Below, piece after piece: positions 21,501-36,500 of a DNA stretch of 64,000 nt. Origin of the DNA: Arion vulgaris (Eukaryota > Mollusca > Gastropoda > Stylommatophora > Arionidae); assembly GCA_020796225.1 (NCBI GenBank), contig CM036758.1:60847274-60911273 (forward strand), in the 5' to 3' direction. The translations under genes and the position numbers were made by a program. The notes beneath the pieces were generated by a model. The model worked only from the letters and a program-made list of their open reading frames with translations. It was not told the DNA's origin and did not search any database. The first letter of the stretch is position 1. Each line of letters starts with the position of its first letter.

Positions 21501-24500
21501 TATACTAACCCCTGTCTTTTCAGGAGGTTAAAACCTGCGTACAGAGAAAATCGGCAGTAGACTGGAAGACAAACACTGGATATGATTATGGAAAAACTTC
21601 CTCAAAGACCTAAGCAGAACAGACCATATCATTATATTTTGCCTACACACCGGACATTGCAGACTCAATAAACTAGGAATAAGTCAAACAGCTCTTTGCC
21701 AGTATCAGCAGGTAGAACAGATACAAGTGCATTTCTGCAAGACTGTCCTCTCCTGTGTGAGCTGAGAAGCAACATGTTGCCACACCCAGTCGACCTAAAA
21801 ACTAAGCTTTGGAGAAACCTGACAGACCTGAAGCTGACTGCCCAGTTTGTGGTCCACAGTAAACTAAGCTCATGACCGGAGATCGCTGAAGAAGAACCCT
21901 GATCACATATACCTTAAAAACACATTCCTCTGACCTCCTGAGCAAAATCAGCACAAATCAGTGTTAAACTAGATAACTTGACAGAGCTAAGATCTCTATA
22001 TTTTGTTATTGACTTACTCCATCATCTCTGATACTCCTGCTTATTATATTTTTACAGGAGTACGGTCTCAGAGTACTGTATCCTGATCTCCAGATTGAGC
22101 AAATCCAGCTTGAACATCAATCGATTCAAACAATTAATTTTTGTCTAAACGATCATCTTATTAAATTTGATATCCTATTAGAATAACCACAGTTTAAATC
22201 TAGTTCATCTCATGCAGTTTTTGTTCATAATCTCAAATATTGGTAGTTTCCTCAGTTATTCTTCCTGTTCTCAAATATTGGTACTTTCTCGGTTATTCTC
22301 TTGTTCTCAAATATTGGTACTTTTCTCAGTTATTCTCTTGTTCTCAAATATTGGTACTTTTCTCAGTTATTCTTCCTGTTTCCAAATATTGGTAGTTTTC
22401 CCATTTACTTTTCCTGTTCTCAAATATTGGTAGTTATCCCAATTATTCTTCCTGTTTCCAAATATTGGTAGTTGTCTTAGTTATTCTTCCTGTTCTCAAA
22501 TATTGGTACTCTTTCCAGTTATTCTTTTTCTCAAATATTAGAGGTTTTCCCAGTTATTCTTCCTATTCTCAATTATTGGTACTTTTCCCAGTTATTCTTC
22601 CTGTTCTCAAATATTGGTAGTTTCCTCAGTTATTCTCTTGTTCTCAAATATTGGTAGTTTTCCCAGTTATTCTCTTGTTCTCAAATATTGGTAGTTTCCT
22701 CAGTTATTCTTCCTGTTCTCAAATATTGGTACTATTCTCTTGTTCTCAAATATTGGTACGCTTCTCGATTATTCTTCTTATTCTCAAATATTGGTAATTT
22801 TCCCAGTTATTCTTCCTGTTCTCAAATATTGGTAGTTTTCCCAGTTATTCTTCCTCTACTCAAACATTGGTCATTTTCTCCTATATTCATCTTGTTCTCA
22901 CTTATTGATACTCTTCTTGGTTACTAGTCCTGTTGTCAATTAGAGTCCTCTTCTCAGCATTGCTATTTGTGAAAAACAAACCCATAATTTTTCATCTATG
23001 GCAATATTTTTAACTGTCGTAGGATTGCTTCATAGAATTCATCTCAAAGTGTTTCTGGTTACACAGTCTAGTCTACTTTGTTTTCTGCCAGTGTCTATGG
23101 CATGGCACCTCTGGAAATAAAATATATGTTCTATTATGAGAAATTGTGAATCTAGTTTACTATTTTTAAGTATTCTATTATATTGGGCATCTGTAGCTTA
23201 AGCGGTAGTGAGCTCGATCACAACCCAAGTGCTCCTGGTTTTAACTCTGCCACACGCAGTTTGGAAGCAAATTTGTTCCTGTGGATCTTTACGGATCGTA
23301 AAATAGACCTCATCGCTCAGAAAGCAATATAAGCAGTGCCTAGAAAATCGCGACTCGCTTACTGTGATCGTTCGGTGTTCTGTAAAAGGATTTGCACAAT
23401 TTTAATGTTTATTCCATTATGCTTGTTTTGTTCATGTTATAAACTTTATTGTTTTTAAAATTTTTAACTTTTTTCTTCAAAATTCAAGTCATCAATTCGA
23501 GAAGGAGCTGTAGCAGCATTACGAGCTGCCCTTGCAGTTACATCACAGAGAGAAACCAAATCATCAGAGCGATCGGTCTATAAGGTATTTGACCAGTAAT
23601 CAAGCTATTTAATTTTAGCAGTTTCCCCTCAGATTAATATTAATGTGTTTTAAAATTAGTATATGTCTGGACTGAAAATTCTTCTTCGAGCGCTCCATAT
23701 TGACCACTTGTTAACCACTCTTGATTTGTATGTGATCTGCTCCTAAGAGCAATTGTATGTTGTGCCAGTTATGCGCCTACAGGTAGGCCAGCACATCCAA
23801 TTTCTGCGATGCTTTTTATTTACTAGGTAGCTTCCCTAGGTCCTACATCAATCGCTCTTATGACATGCCTTGTAAGTCACAGTGTTACTATTCTTTGCGG
23901 ACCCCGGCACCACGCTGACCATTTTGACTGTAAATGATGCCAGACAAATTAAATATTTTTTAGTTTAACTCGTCTTCTTCTTTGCGTCGTTTTTACAACC
24001 AATTTTAATCATTCTTTGTGATATGTTTGATCTTTGCCAAGAACGTGTATAGGTTGCACATTGGTTTGGTAGGCCCCTAATCACATCTACACGTTTAGGA
24101 CATGCGCATCCGATTTCAGCCAATTAGTTTAATTGAAAATAGAGAAAGCTGAAAGGAACTAAATGCAAAGAAATAGATTGTAACCGATTTTCCAGCTTTG
24201 TTAATTCTGCTAATTTAAAATATGTGCCAGATTTCTCCAGAATTGAATGCTGTTTGTAAAAATAGAGACAGCATAACTTAATGTTGGATTACATTTCATT
24301 TAATAGACCTTTCTTGTGGACAATGTTTGTATATGTTATGTACTCTGTAATATTATGTAATCATCAAATAGTTTGTCCTGTGCAGAACGTTGCTACCTTA
24401 ACAGTCCTTCGAATTTCTTTTTCATAGGCCAGATGTCTCGCCTTGCAGCCGTCATGCTCAAACCATCAGTTACAACTTGAGTCCATCGTCTCCATTGTCT

Positions 24501-27500
24501 TCCTTTCCTCTTTGCCGTGATGCCTCCTTCCAGGATGGTCTTCTTGAACCCTTTGTGTCTCTTTATATGTCCAAAATACTTCAATTTTCTCATTCTTATT
24601 TATAGCATCAGCCAGTTTTCTTAGATTTTGAGTTCTTTCTGGATAGATATATTTGTTCTCTTCTCTGTCCATGATATAGGGAGAACTCTTCTGTAAAACT
24701 TATGTTCAAAATCACATATATGTTTTTGCCCGAGTGGTTACCAGGGCCCAAATTTGGGGTGTAAAGAATAGAACCACTGTTACCTGCCATGCATGTCGTA
24801 AGAGGCGACTAAGGATGTTAGGCTGAAATCGGATGCACATATCCTAAACGTGTACAAGTCTATGCGTTTAGGGGCCTACCAAACCAATGTGCAACGTATA
24901 CACGTTCTTGGCAAAGATCAAACATATCACAAAGAGTGATAAAGTTTGCCGTAAAGAACAACGCAAAGAAGAAGAAGACATATATGTTTTATGATGTAAT
25001 AGCATTATGTTATAAATATTCAAATGAAATAAATGTTATGTTTATTTTTCCATAGCAATGTTTTGATGAGTCTTTGCAACCTTATGATGAAGCTTTAGGA
25101 AGGGAGAAAAAAATGACACGAGACGACTGGATACATGGGTCGCTACTGATAATAAATGAGCTTTTGCGATGCAGCAACAATGAAGCAGAAGTTGGTTGAG
25201 TTTTATATTTTCTGTCTTCTTTTTTCTAATCCTGTTTTGCTTCACAGCATCAGGACAAGAAGAGATTTCTAGAATAAGATTTTGTGTGAGCGTCAGAAAT
25301 TTGTTTTAAAACCCCCAAAAACTATTGTTACTGCCTGTAGTACTGCTTTTTTAGAGTGATGTAGGACAGGTTGGATGAGAGTCTGAGGAATTTAATGACC
25401 GCTTGGCTAGTGCAGTCGCCACAAGGCTGTTTAGCTTAGGATTTTTCATTTATGCCAATGCCAGAAAAAATCCTTGGCCGTACAGTGTATTTATAAATAG
25501 TGTTTTTTTTTGTCGCCTCTGTTATCTCTGTGTTCCACTTTTTGCGGGAACAACCTGTGGCTTTGTATCTCAAAATTTCTTCATACTTTTATGAGCATAA
25601 ATTAGATTATACCACTGTTGACTTGCTAGACCTGTCACAGTGGCTTTAGAATTGATATGATTTTATGTTTAAAAAGAAACTTATAATGATCATTTTTATT
25701 GTTTCCGGGGGTAGACTGACGAGGAAAAAAATTAGTATAAATACAAACATTAACTTGAGAGTGATGTAGTTTTACAGTATGTTCCTTAACTCTTTAAGCC
25801 GCACACTGCGCCATGGCGGAAGTCCGTTGCACGCCATAAGCCACACACTGCGCCATAGAGTTGCTTCCCTTATAAGAAGTCTTTCTAGTTTTACTTCTAC
25901 TATTTTACTTCTACTACTTTTAACCTTGTTATTCTATTAGGTTGTCCAGTTTTCTTCAATTTAGTATATAATAATATATATATGTTTATTTATTGATGAG
26001 CAGTTGGGATCGTTTTTTTAAAAAATTTTTTTTTTTACTTTCCTTGAATTAACTGCTTAAAAGTTGAGGAAATAACTGCGCGTGGAAAGAGTTAACAAAC
26101 AAGCATAATGTTTTGACTGAATAGTAATACATGCAGACTGAGAATAATCTCATCATCCATGTTCACATGTGAACAGACAACCAAAGGGGTCTCTATGGCG
26201 TAGAGGTTAGGTGCTCACCTCTTATTCCAAAGGTACTCTGTTCACTCCCTCGTTTAACCATCGGGATATTTTCCCAGTGATCCCTGATATCAGTGTAGGT
26301 GACATTGAGCTCCATGTCTTATCAGAGACAGATGCCCGCGTGTTCGTAGCGCGTTGGACTACGGGTGACTAGTCCTCTGTAAGTGCAGGTTCAACTCCGC
26401 GGACTGGCAGAAAAGTTACAGGTTCCCCAGATTTACGGTGTTCGTGGCACCGAGTCGAAGAGCTTTCAGCTCAAATGCTTCTGGATCGGAAAAAAAAATG
26501 GAGACAGATGATAAAACATAGGTCCTGTGTTCAAAGTTAGCTCATAAAAGAATCCTTGAAAGCTCAAAATCGAGAAGATCAGGCTGAAAATCCGCTGCCA
26601 TGGCAAAAATCATTAGAGAGATTTAAAAAAATTAATTATAGTGAAATATATTATAAATATAAATCACACATTGTCTTGTGAGAATCTGTATTCTTCTAAC
26701 CAAGTGATTTATCATTCTGGATATATTTTAGATGATGGGTTTACTATGAATATCTTTTCCTTCTCAATTATATTGTTCGTTGAATAGCAAGTAATTCTTT
26801 TTCTTACATTCCATATTGACCACATGTTAACCACTTTTTGTGATTTGTACGTGATCTGAGCTTAAAAGCGATTGATCGTTGTGATAGTTATGCGCCTACA
26901 AGTAGACCACCACATCCAATTTCTGTGACACTTTTTATTTACTAGGGTAGCTTCCTAGGCCACTCACTACCACAGTCGTCTCTAACGATTGTACGTTGTG
27001 ATAGTTATGCGCCTACAAGTAGACCACCACATCCAATTTCTGCGACACTTTTTATTTACTAGGGTAGCTTTCCTAGGCCACTCACTACCACAGTCGTCTC
27101 TTACGGATGTATGCGCTAGTAGATCATGTTAGTGTCGGCCACATAGTAGATTCCACCAATTTCCCCCTTTTTGATGTAGACACATTTTATTACTGATGGT
27201 CAGGTTGTTTTCTAGGACCACTCACTGTACGCACAGTCATCTGTCTCACATGTACCACTATATGCCATTGTTATCACATGTATGGAAAAGTCTTCTTCTC
27301 CTGATAGCCACCCTGTTACATACAAAGCCTGTCTAAGTCTTCAGCCACTAACTTTTATGTTGCCTTCTAGGAAAACTATTTCGGTCCCGGCATGCACTAG
27401 TACTCCACAGGTAGATCAGATTTATTTCATACGACATGCCTTGTATGTCACATGGTTACTATTCTTTCTCCTTAGAGCCCGACACAACATGGTAGCAATA

Positions 27501-30500
27501 CAACATATACTTTAGTATTTGGTCAGCATAAAATATCACAGAGAAAGAATAAATAGATATTGATTTATTATAGACCATCAACATTGTACAGATCACAAAA
27601 ATATCATTGTAGCTAACGGTACAACCTAACCTTAGGTGGATCACATACAAACAAGAGGGTTACTATAGTCAATAGTGAGCAATCAAAGAAAAATAAGTAT
27701 CATTTACTTCATCCTGTATTTTTATTATTTTTTCTTCTATTACAGAGACTGCGAATGGAAATAGAAGATATCACATCAGAACAAGTAAATTATGATAAAA
27801 CTTCGAAGGTAATAAAATATTGGTTTTTATCTTATCAACTCCTATTTGTATTGTCTGCCCGAGTGGTTACCGGGTCCAAATTTGGGGTGTAAAGAATGGA
27901 ACCACTGTTACCTGCCACGCATGTCGTAAGAGGCGACTAAGGAGGTTTGGATGAAATCGGATGCACATGTCCTAAATGTGTAGAAGTCTTTACATTTAGG
28001 ACCATACCAAACCATGCAACGTATACACGTTCTTGGCAAAGATTAAACGTATCACAAAGAGTGATTAAAATTGGTCGTAAAGAATGAATGCAAAGAAGAA
28101 GATTTGTATAGTTTATTTTATCTGTTATACTTTTTTTATTGTTATACCTTAGCAAATATCGGAGCGCCTATGGACGTTCCGGAGTGCTGTGATGATAGTC
28201 TTCATATAACTGATCTTAGTAGTCTTTGTCATTATTAAATGGTTCATTTGTGTGTGCAATGCAAGTAACAACTTTTCCGTTGGTGTCTTTGATCAATTTA
28301 TTTGGTTGATCTTATGTTCCCACCAGACTCCCAGTAGTGCTGTAAAGATTATTTTGCTTCTGCCACCTTCGTCTCTCCTGTCAGGTCTTCCAAGCATTGT
28401 CTCTCATTTGCCCCACTCAACAGATATTTACACTGACTAGGAATAACTCAAACAGCTCTCTGCCAGTGTCAGCAGGCGGAACAGACACCGGAGCATGTTC
28501 TGCGAAACTGTCCTCTCGTGGGTTACCTATGAAGCAATCTGGCTACACCCAGTCGACCTAAAAAATAGTTTTGGGAAACCTGACAGATCTGAAGCTGACT
28601 GCCCAGTTTGTGGTCCACAATAAACTAAGCGCATGACCAGAGGTCGTTGAAGAATCTGCTTCCACACTTCTTTGCCAGCCTCTGTGCACCTTTCTTTTTT
28701 TTGCTCTGACCATGACAGCGTTAGTTTTGTCATTACCCAAATGTTCCCCTTTAGATGACTTGACTAAGATAGCACATTTGTGCCCGAGTGGTTACCGGGG
28801 CCCAAATTTGGGGTGTAAAGAATAGAACCACTGTTACCTGCCATTCATGTCATAAAAGGCGACTAAGGAGGCTTGGCTGAAATCGGATGCATGTTGTCCT
28901 AAGCGTGTAGAAGTCTATGCGTTTAGGGGCCTACCAAACCAATGTGCAACGTATACACGTTCTTGGCAAAGATCAAACATATCAAAAAGAGTGATTAAAA
29001 TTGGTCGTAAAGAACGAACGCAAAGAAGGAGACTCTTTAGCTACCAGCATAGTACTCTTGTCTAGCTACACCACATTTGACTTAGTATTCTTGCAGTCTG
29101 GTTAGATTTGTAGATTCACCACTATTACTTGAATCATTTACACTTCCTCTCTTCCGTATGGAATTCAGAATACCAGCCTGGTCTCTTGCTCAACCACTTT
29201 TTACAGCAAGCACATTTAGGCTTTGCATGTATGGTTGCTGACATTTGTAAAGTCATTAACTCTTTCATCCCTTTTGTTGTTCTAAAGTATTTCGCTTTAT
29301 TTCCTGTGATCTTTTTCTTTCAATCTTACTAATTTTATCCTCTCACCTTTTCTTTATTCTTTTATTTTCAGTATCAGCTTGATTAAGATTTGTGATTATA
29401 AGTTTATCAATACTTTGTTAATGTTGTATCAATCCTAACATATGCCAGCGAGAGTTGGAAAATGACTAAAGATATAGAAAGCAAGTTGAATGCATTTGAA
29501 AATAGATGTCTGCGAAAATAATGAACATAAAATGGAACGAATTCAGAAGTGATGAAATCAGAGAAATGTCTGGTCAACCACTAGTAACAACTGTTAGAAG
29601 GAGAAGATGGAGATATGCTGGACACACCTGGAGAAGAAATGATCAAAGAATATCATAGCGCACATTGACGTGACATGCAGAGGGCTCAAGAAAGAGAGGA
29701 CGACCTAACGAGACCCTGAAACGGACTTTGCTGAGAGAGACAAGAAATATCGGTCTCAGTTCCATGGAGGAGATTGAGCGAGTTGCCCAGGATAGAGCGG
29801 TATGGCGAAATTTCTTGCAGGCCTTATGTAACGTATAGCGGTATGAGAGGAATTATTATTATCAATACTTTGTTTGCTCTTAGTGGACCAGGCCAAAGGC
29901 CATGTTTTTACAAGCCACTTGTTTTTAGAATAAAAAACGCCCTTTAGTGTGGCTCCTCTAAGATCATGGCTCAATCATGATCAATAATTCCAACTCTGAC
30001 TGCCAACAAGTGGTATTTTCACAGAATCACTATCTGTTTTGCAAGCCCTACAGAGTAACCATCCATCCCTGAGAAAAGAGCTCAGCAAGATCTCTACCAA
30101 CAAAGAGTTACACTTCAGTGGGTACCATCACATTGCGGAGTGCCAGGTAACGAGAAGGCGGACAAACTTGCTAAAAAGGGAACAGAATGTGAACAAATAG
30201 ATAATGAAATCACATACTTTGAAAAAAAAGCTATCATGGACATTAGAAAAGAACCTAAACCATCCAACGATGACTACCACACACTTGACAGACAACGACA
30301 GACTATCATCTTCCGACTCAGGATAGGTCATAACAGACTGAACAAACACCTCCACAGGCTGTGATTGTCCCCAACCCCACTGTGCCCCTGTGGCTCCGCT
30401 GAACAAACCACAGAACATGTTCTGCAAGACTGCCCCCCCTGTATGTCCTCCCAAGAAAGGAATGCTGGCCCTACAACACAACACTACATTCAAAACTACA

Positions 30501-33500
30501 TGGCACTAGAGATGAGCTCCAGACAACAGTCGATTTCATCATAAGAACGCGTCTAACGGTATAATCATCAAAATAGCGATCGCAAAGAAGAAGAAGAGTG
30601 TGGCTCCTGGTAAAAAGGCTTCCAACCCAAAGCCACGTAGTGTGGCGCTTGTCCCTAAGGAGTTAAGCGGATTAGTTTATTAAAACAATTGTTTGTCACT
30701 AACATGCTCCATTCCCTGGTTGAATCTTTAGGATGTGACTAGTAGGTCAAGAGTTCATACTGGTGTATCAGCACTGCAGCAGATTCAGCAGAAATCATCT
30801 CCACTGTATGCATTTTTCCCTGGAGCAAAGGAGTCACCACAGAGGATTCCAGTCCCTCTTATTGAGAGTAAAACTTGCAAAGACCTCATGAATGGAAATT
30901 TTGATAGGGTAAGAGATCTTGATGGATTCATTGTCAGTGCCACTTCTTCATTTGTCATCACACTGGGGTCATGCCCAGTGTCGTGGTTTTCTGTTTTTGA
31001 CTCTGATGCTCTAGTGGCTTATGTGATAGTTATTTCGATTTTTAAACAGGATTCTGCTATATCATCTATCCGTCTTTTTGTTGTCTTTCCTCACTTTTTT
31101 TCTGATGTTCTGTTATAGAAGACTATATACAGTGCCATTAGCCATAGTATGATATGATGATGATACAGGGTGTTCAACTTAAAAGCAGCCCGTGAATGAA
31201 GCTAATCTGGCATATATGTATGGAAATGGGAAGGTTCAGTTAATACGTAGTATAGGTCAAGGTTGTGTGACGTTGTGTAATTGTAGTGCGGAAAGGGGCG
31301 ATGAACAAATGTGACGTAGGGCGAGCTAGTCAGAACCGGTTTAAATAGTAAATAAATACAACTCAATGTGTACCTGGCAACTTTCAAATTGTCAATGGGG
31401 CTGCAATTATCTTGAACACCCTGTATTATAAATTTTATTCCCTTGAACTCATCAAGTTGATGTAATAAAAGTGTTAAGGATTAAGTATAAACACTACAAT
31501 GTAAATCTCCTTCAATTGTGTTCAAATGCATGCATACTCAGCGACTCTATGAGCATGATACAGAAGATCAAGACCGGTTATGTACGAAGGCAGTGGATGC
31601 AATTAATACAAAATGTGACAATCCAGACACTCTGTTTTTTCCGTGGTCATTTTGGGGGAAAGGGCAATGAGAGTGTGGATGCACTGGTGGCATGCTACGA
31701 TTGAGAATGGGTCTTCTATAAAAAATCGACATCATCAACACTCTAAGAAAAAATATATATGCTCTGAAGATCTCAACGAAGAAGATGAAGAATATTCTCT
31801 ATCTTGGTTGCTCAAGTTATGCATACCGATAGGTGCAGCAAGATGGGAAAACCCTGATAGAAACCCCAGTAGATACATCAACCACAAGAACAGGAGTAGT
31901 TAGTCTAAACACAGTGAAAAACATGCTTAGGGGTAGATCAGAGTAACTATGGACGTGTGTGATGAAGATGATCATCAAGTGAACATTGTTCAAATACAGC
32001 ACATAACATAACTTCAGATTCACTGAAAGTGATAACTGGGAAAAGCTGGAATATTTATATCCTTTTATGAAGATCTTTGCTCACGTCTGTCTAAACTAAC
32101 AGAATAACACAACAGATTCGTCCTCATTTTGAAGCAATAAAGAACTGCTGAGACAATTAGAAAACACTTCACTCTAAAGCATAGTTCCCAAAGTGGGCAG
32201 TATCGCCCTCCAGTAGGCTCTGAAGTCTTCTGGGGGACGATAGTGGGTTCAAAAGCATGTGGGGGTTCAGCGATCTAGGGGTTTTATAGAAGAAATTAAT
32301 AATATATATTTAAAAATAAATTATTTTCGTGATTTTGCGATTGAATAACTGTATTCAAGATGAAGCACATATTGACCACTACTTTTAATACTTTAATGGC
32401 ATAAGCAGTAATGTTGCTATCTATGTCAAAAATATCAAATGGCTTGAGTGTGGAAAACTTATAATTGAGGATGGGGGAGGTTACAATTTATGTCTTGCAA
32501 AATGGACGGTGACCGAAAATGTTTGGGTATCTATGCTCTAAAACAGCGTTTCCCAAAGTGGGGTACCGCCCCCTGTGGCGCTGAAAACTTCCAGGGCGAT
32601 AGTGGGTTCAAAAGCATTTGGAGGGATTTTTGTTCTCATGATTTTGCGATTGAATAGTCATAAAACATTTGAAGTCTGCATTTTAATTAATAATATGCCC
32701 GTCTTACACAATCAATTTTTTCATCAATTTTCTATTTCATGAGTATAGTAATTTTAAAATTGACCATGTATTACAGAAATATATATCAATTTTTCTATGT
32801 CAAAGAGGAAATAGAGCTCGTATATATGTGGGAGGAGGGCGTTGGAAAACTGTTATAATGTGGAGGGGGGCGTTACAAAGTTTATGCTGTGCAAAGTGGG
32901 TGGTGGGCCGAAAAAGTTTGGGAATCTATGCTCTAAAGGATAGTGGCTAACATGTCTTTCATCATCCCTGTGGTCAACCTTTTGCATGGATGGCCTTTTG
33001 CTTTGTATCCACTGTATCGGAATAGTATTGTTCTTTGAGGTGCACTGTGTGTTGGTAATCTGTTTATGTGGCTGAACCATTTAATTTGTTGTTTCTTGAT
33101 GAAGTTCAATACTGATGTTGATACTGTTAATGTGAAGAATAATGAATGAACTGTTTCACCCATATCTTATGTTTTTTTAAAATACCAATCAGATTTGCAA
33201 CTTGATGCTGGCACATCGTACAAGTCGCAGCCCATACGTACAGCAAACACTGCTCATATGTCTTCCAAGACTGGCAGCCTTTAATCCACCAGTCTTTTCC
33301 AGAATGTAAATATCATAAGTTTTATAATGTACCTGTTCTGATTGTTACTACTTGTACCTTATACTTCATTCTGTGATGACAATTCAGAACAGGATTTAAT
33401 GAAAATGTGCATATCCTTTACAGGACATTCGCCATGCCAGCGTGTTGTAGCTGGACTGTGGGTGACTAGCCCTTGTGTACGGTTCAATTCTGGGCAGGCA

Positions 33501-36500
33501 GAAAGCCACAGATTCCCCAGATTCAGGTGTTCGTGGCACAACAAGGTTCGATGTCATGGCACGGAGGCTGAAGCAAGTGCTTCTGGATGAAAAACAAAAA
33601 CAAACAGGACTTACCATCACTAAATAAGCTTGATTTCTAGACACCCTTATATTTCAGTAATTTATCAGTGCGTTCTGAACATGTGTTCTATTTTTACCAT
33701 CCGTAAAAATCCACGTAAACAAATTTGTCTCCAAACTGCCCACCGCGTAGTTCGAACCAGGTACTCTTGGGTTGGGGGATTGAGCTCACTACCGCTAGAC
33801 CACAGACATTATTTTTTTTTTTCGATCCAGAAGCACTTGAGCTTTTCGGCTCGGTACCATGGACATCATAACCCTTCGATTCGGTGCCACGAACACAGTA
33901 AACCTGGGACATCTGTGACTTTTTCTGCGGAATTGAACCCGCACACACAGAGGGATAGTCACCCGTAGTCCAACGCGCTAAAAACACGCTGGGCAGACGG
34001 GCGGGCCCCAGACATAGCATCATATATACATATTGATATTATAGTTTTGTTTTTCTTCTCTTTAATTAATCCATACTAATAATGTATTGTGTACAATTAT
34101 TAATTGTCAAAAGTTGTGAATGTCCACACAAAAACCCCATCATAGTGCATTGAAATATTGTACGTTGTTTCTGAAAACCCTGTCAAGTGTTTTAATAGCA
34201 TGCGTATCTTTGTATCCCTCACCCCCCACCCCATGTGTATTTATAATTTTTATTCAATGCTAGTCTAAATTTTTACCTGTATCAAAAAGCCAGTTTGGGA
34301 ATCTGTTATGATGTTAGTAGATTATTTCTGAAAGCCAAACTGACTTTCTATCTGTTGGTAGATTAATTCCAAGAGCCAATCTGGCATTCCATCTGTTAGT
34401 ATTTTATACCCAGAAGTCAATCTGGCAGGGATACACATATATTTTTTTAATGTGTTTGTTTACTTATCTTAGGTATTATATTTATCATGCTATTCTTTGT
34501 TAGCATTGTAGAGAAGAAGAGAGTTTCAATTCTGCTTCTTCAACACTACAAAGAAAGAAGTCCTGAAACAGTTGAAATAACATCAGAAAATACTGACAGA
34601 TGAAAATAAGACAAATACAATGTGTTATACTGTGTTCAAAGTTATGCTAAATATACTGATTAAGTCATCATCATTAAGTATAGTGTCTGTTGGCATTGTC
34701 AACGTGGATATCCACAAATCTTTGTTCCCAGTCTTAGGGACCAACTAAATTGTTTACTCTCTTCACCCGTAAGGGAAGCAAAGAATAGTACCACTGCAAC
34801 CTACATTGCATGTCGTAAGAGACGATTGATGTAGGCCCTAGGGATGCTATCCTAGTAAATAAAAAGTAGCGCAGAATTCAGATGTGCTGGCCTACTTGTA
34901 GGCACATAACTGGCACAACGTACAATCGCTGTTAGGCTCAGATCACATACAACTCACACAGAGTGGTTGACAAGTGGTCTGTCTATATGGACTGTTCGAA
35001 AAAGAAATTTACTCTCTTCCATCCCATGCTGTTCAAAGAGCGCTGGAGAGAGATTGAACACTTGTTATGCATGGAGGCTATGTCATGAAAACTGCACTGA
35101 GATGAACACTGGAAGGTAAACAAAAATATGGAAGACACAAGATTACCTGGAGAACAGTAGAACAGAAATAAATGAGTTATAGCTGGAACACAGTACAGAG
35201 GGTGACAAAGAAGAATGACATGCTTTTTTTCTGTCCTAAGCGTCAAGGGCATCGAGCTAGAGAAACGGTGCCATGCTGTCAGACTATTTAGTATCTTCTC
35301 TCTCTCTTTGTCATCTTCTATCTCTTTTTGCAATAATTTTTCAGTTGTCATGATGTGCAGTAACTCATGCCTTCACATTACATGCTACAAAAACTATGAC
35401 TATTTACTTTGAATGTTTGTTCAAAATCCGTTTCTGTTATTTCTGAGGTCCATCTTTTGTGTGGCCTGCATTTTGCTTTGCATCCACTGTATCAAAGTAG
35501 CATTGCTCTTTGAGGGCACTGTCTGTTGTAATCTGCTTATGTGCCCGAACCATTTAATTTGTTGTTTCTTGATGAGGTTCAGTACTGATGTTGCACCCAC
35601 TTTTTTTTCCTGATATCTTCATTTCCACCCCAGTGGTCTACCTTACTAAAAGTGGGATTGGGTGCAATATCATTTGCTAACAGTCTTCTACTGTAGAGGA
35701 GACTTTGCCAGGACTGTCTTGCAATCTGAAGATACCAGTGTTGATTTTCTTCAAGCAGATATGTCTCCAACAGACTTCTCAATCGAATTTACCTTGCGTT
35801 TTGGTTGATTAGCTAGATAAGCCTGCTTCCAGGACACAACATGTCAAGATGAAGTAATTCTTGACCCACAAGCTTCCAGTTACAAGTTCAGTTTTCATCT
35901 CTGACTTGTCGATAATACCATATTCTTCTCAGTCTTGAGCATATTCAAGATTTAGTTTATAGTATCGTAATTATTCTCTCAGTAATGTATAGTGCGGTCT
36001 GCTTTAAGGCAGCAGTGGAAAAATATTGATAATACAATGGACATTTAAACTAATTCTATCGTGTTGTCTCCAGAGTCAGCGGTTTGTTTATTTCGCTTTC
36101 CCAACTTAACTGTTACTTTGCTTTGCTAGTTCTTCTTCAATGATCCAGTGGATTCGCACTTGAGCTCTTGCCATTCGGACCAATGCTGTGTATTAGTATC
36201 TGCATGTGTTTGTAAGTTTTTTTGTTGTTCCGTATAATTTTTTCATTTATCTGGCCTTGGAGGAAGAAGGATCATCCTGAGGTCATTTAGTGTTTAACGC
36301 CTGAAGAGGTGGTGGTGGCTTTACTAGTACTCTGACCCTTTTTCAGAGCCTGTCTCCAACTGGATCTGTCCCTGGCAAGTTCCGGTCATGTGTATTAATG
36401 TCAAACGTTTACACGCCACGCTTGCATACATCTTTGTTTACGAAGGAGTCTTTGTAATGGAGAAGCCCTCCCCTCTTTTGTAAAGCCAGCCCCCATATAG

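Noticed and set aside
22225..22930. Regular repeats that might suggest a CRISPR-like array
   Set aside because: No unique spacers; units touch each other and vary in length. The context is an intron of an animal gene.
25403..25594. Plus-strand frame of 63 codons
   Set aside because: It overlaps antisense F and LINE-I fragments.
30128..30493. Minus-strand frame of 121 codons
   Set aside because: It is antisense to the RNase H region of LINE-P, which explains the conservation.
30909..31118. Continuation of the mTOR exon 7 frame to 31118
   Set aside because: The sequence after FDR does not match mTOR, a good GTAAGA donor is present, and exon 8 supplies the expected residues.
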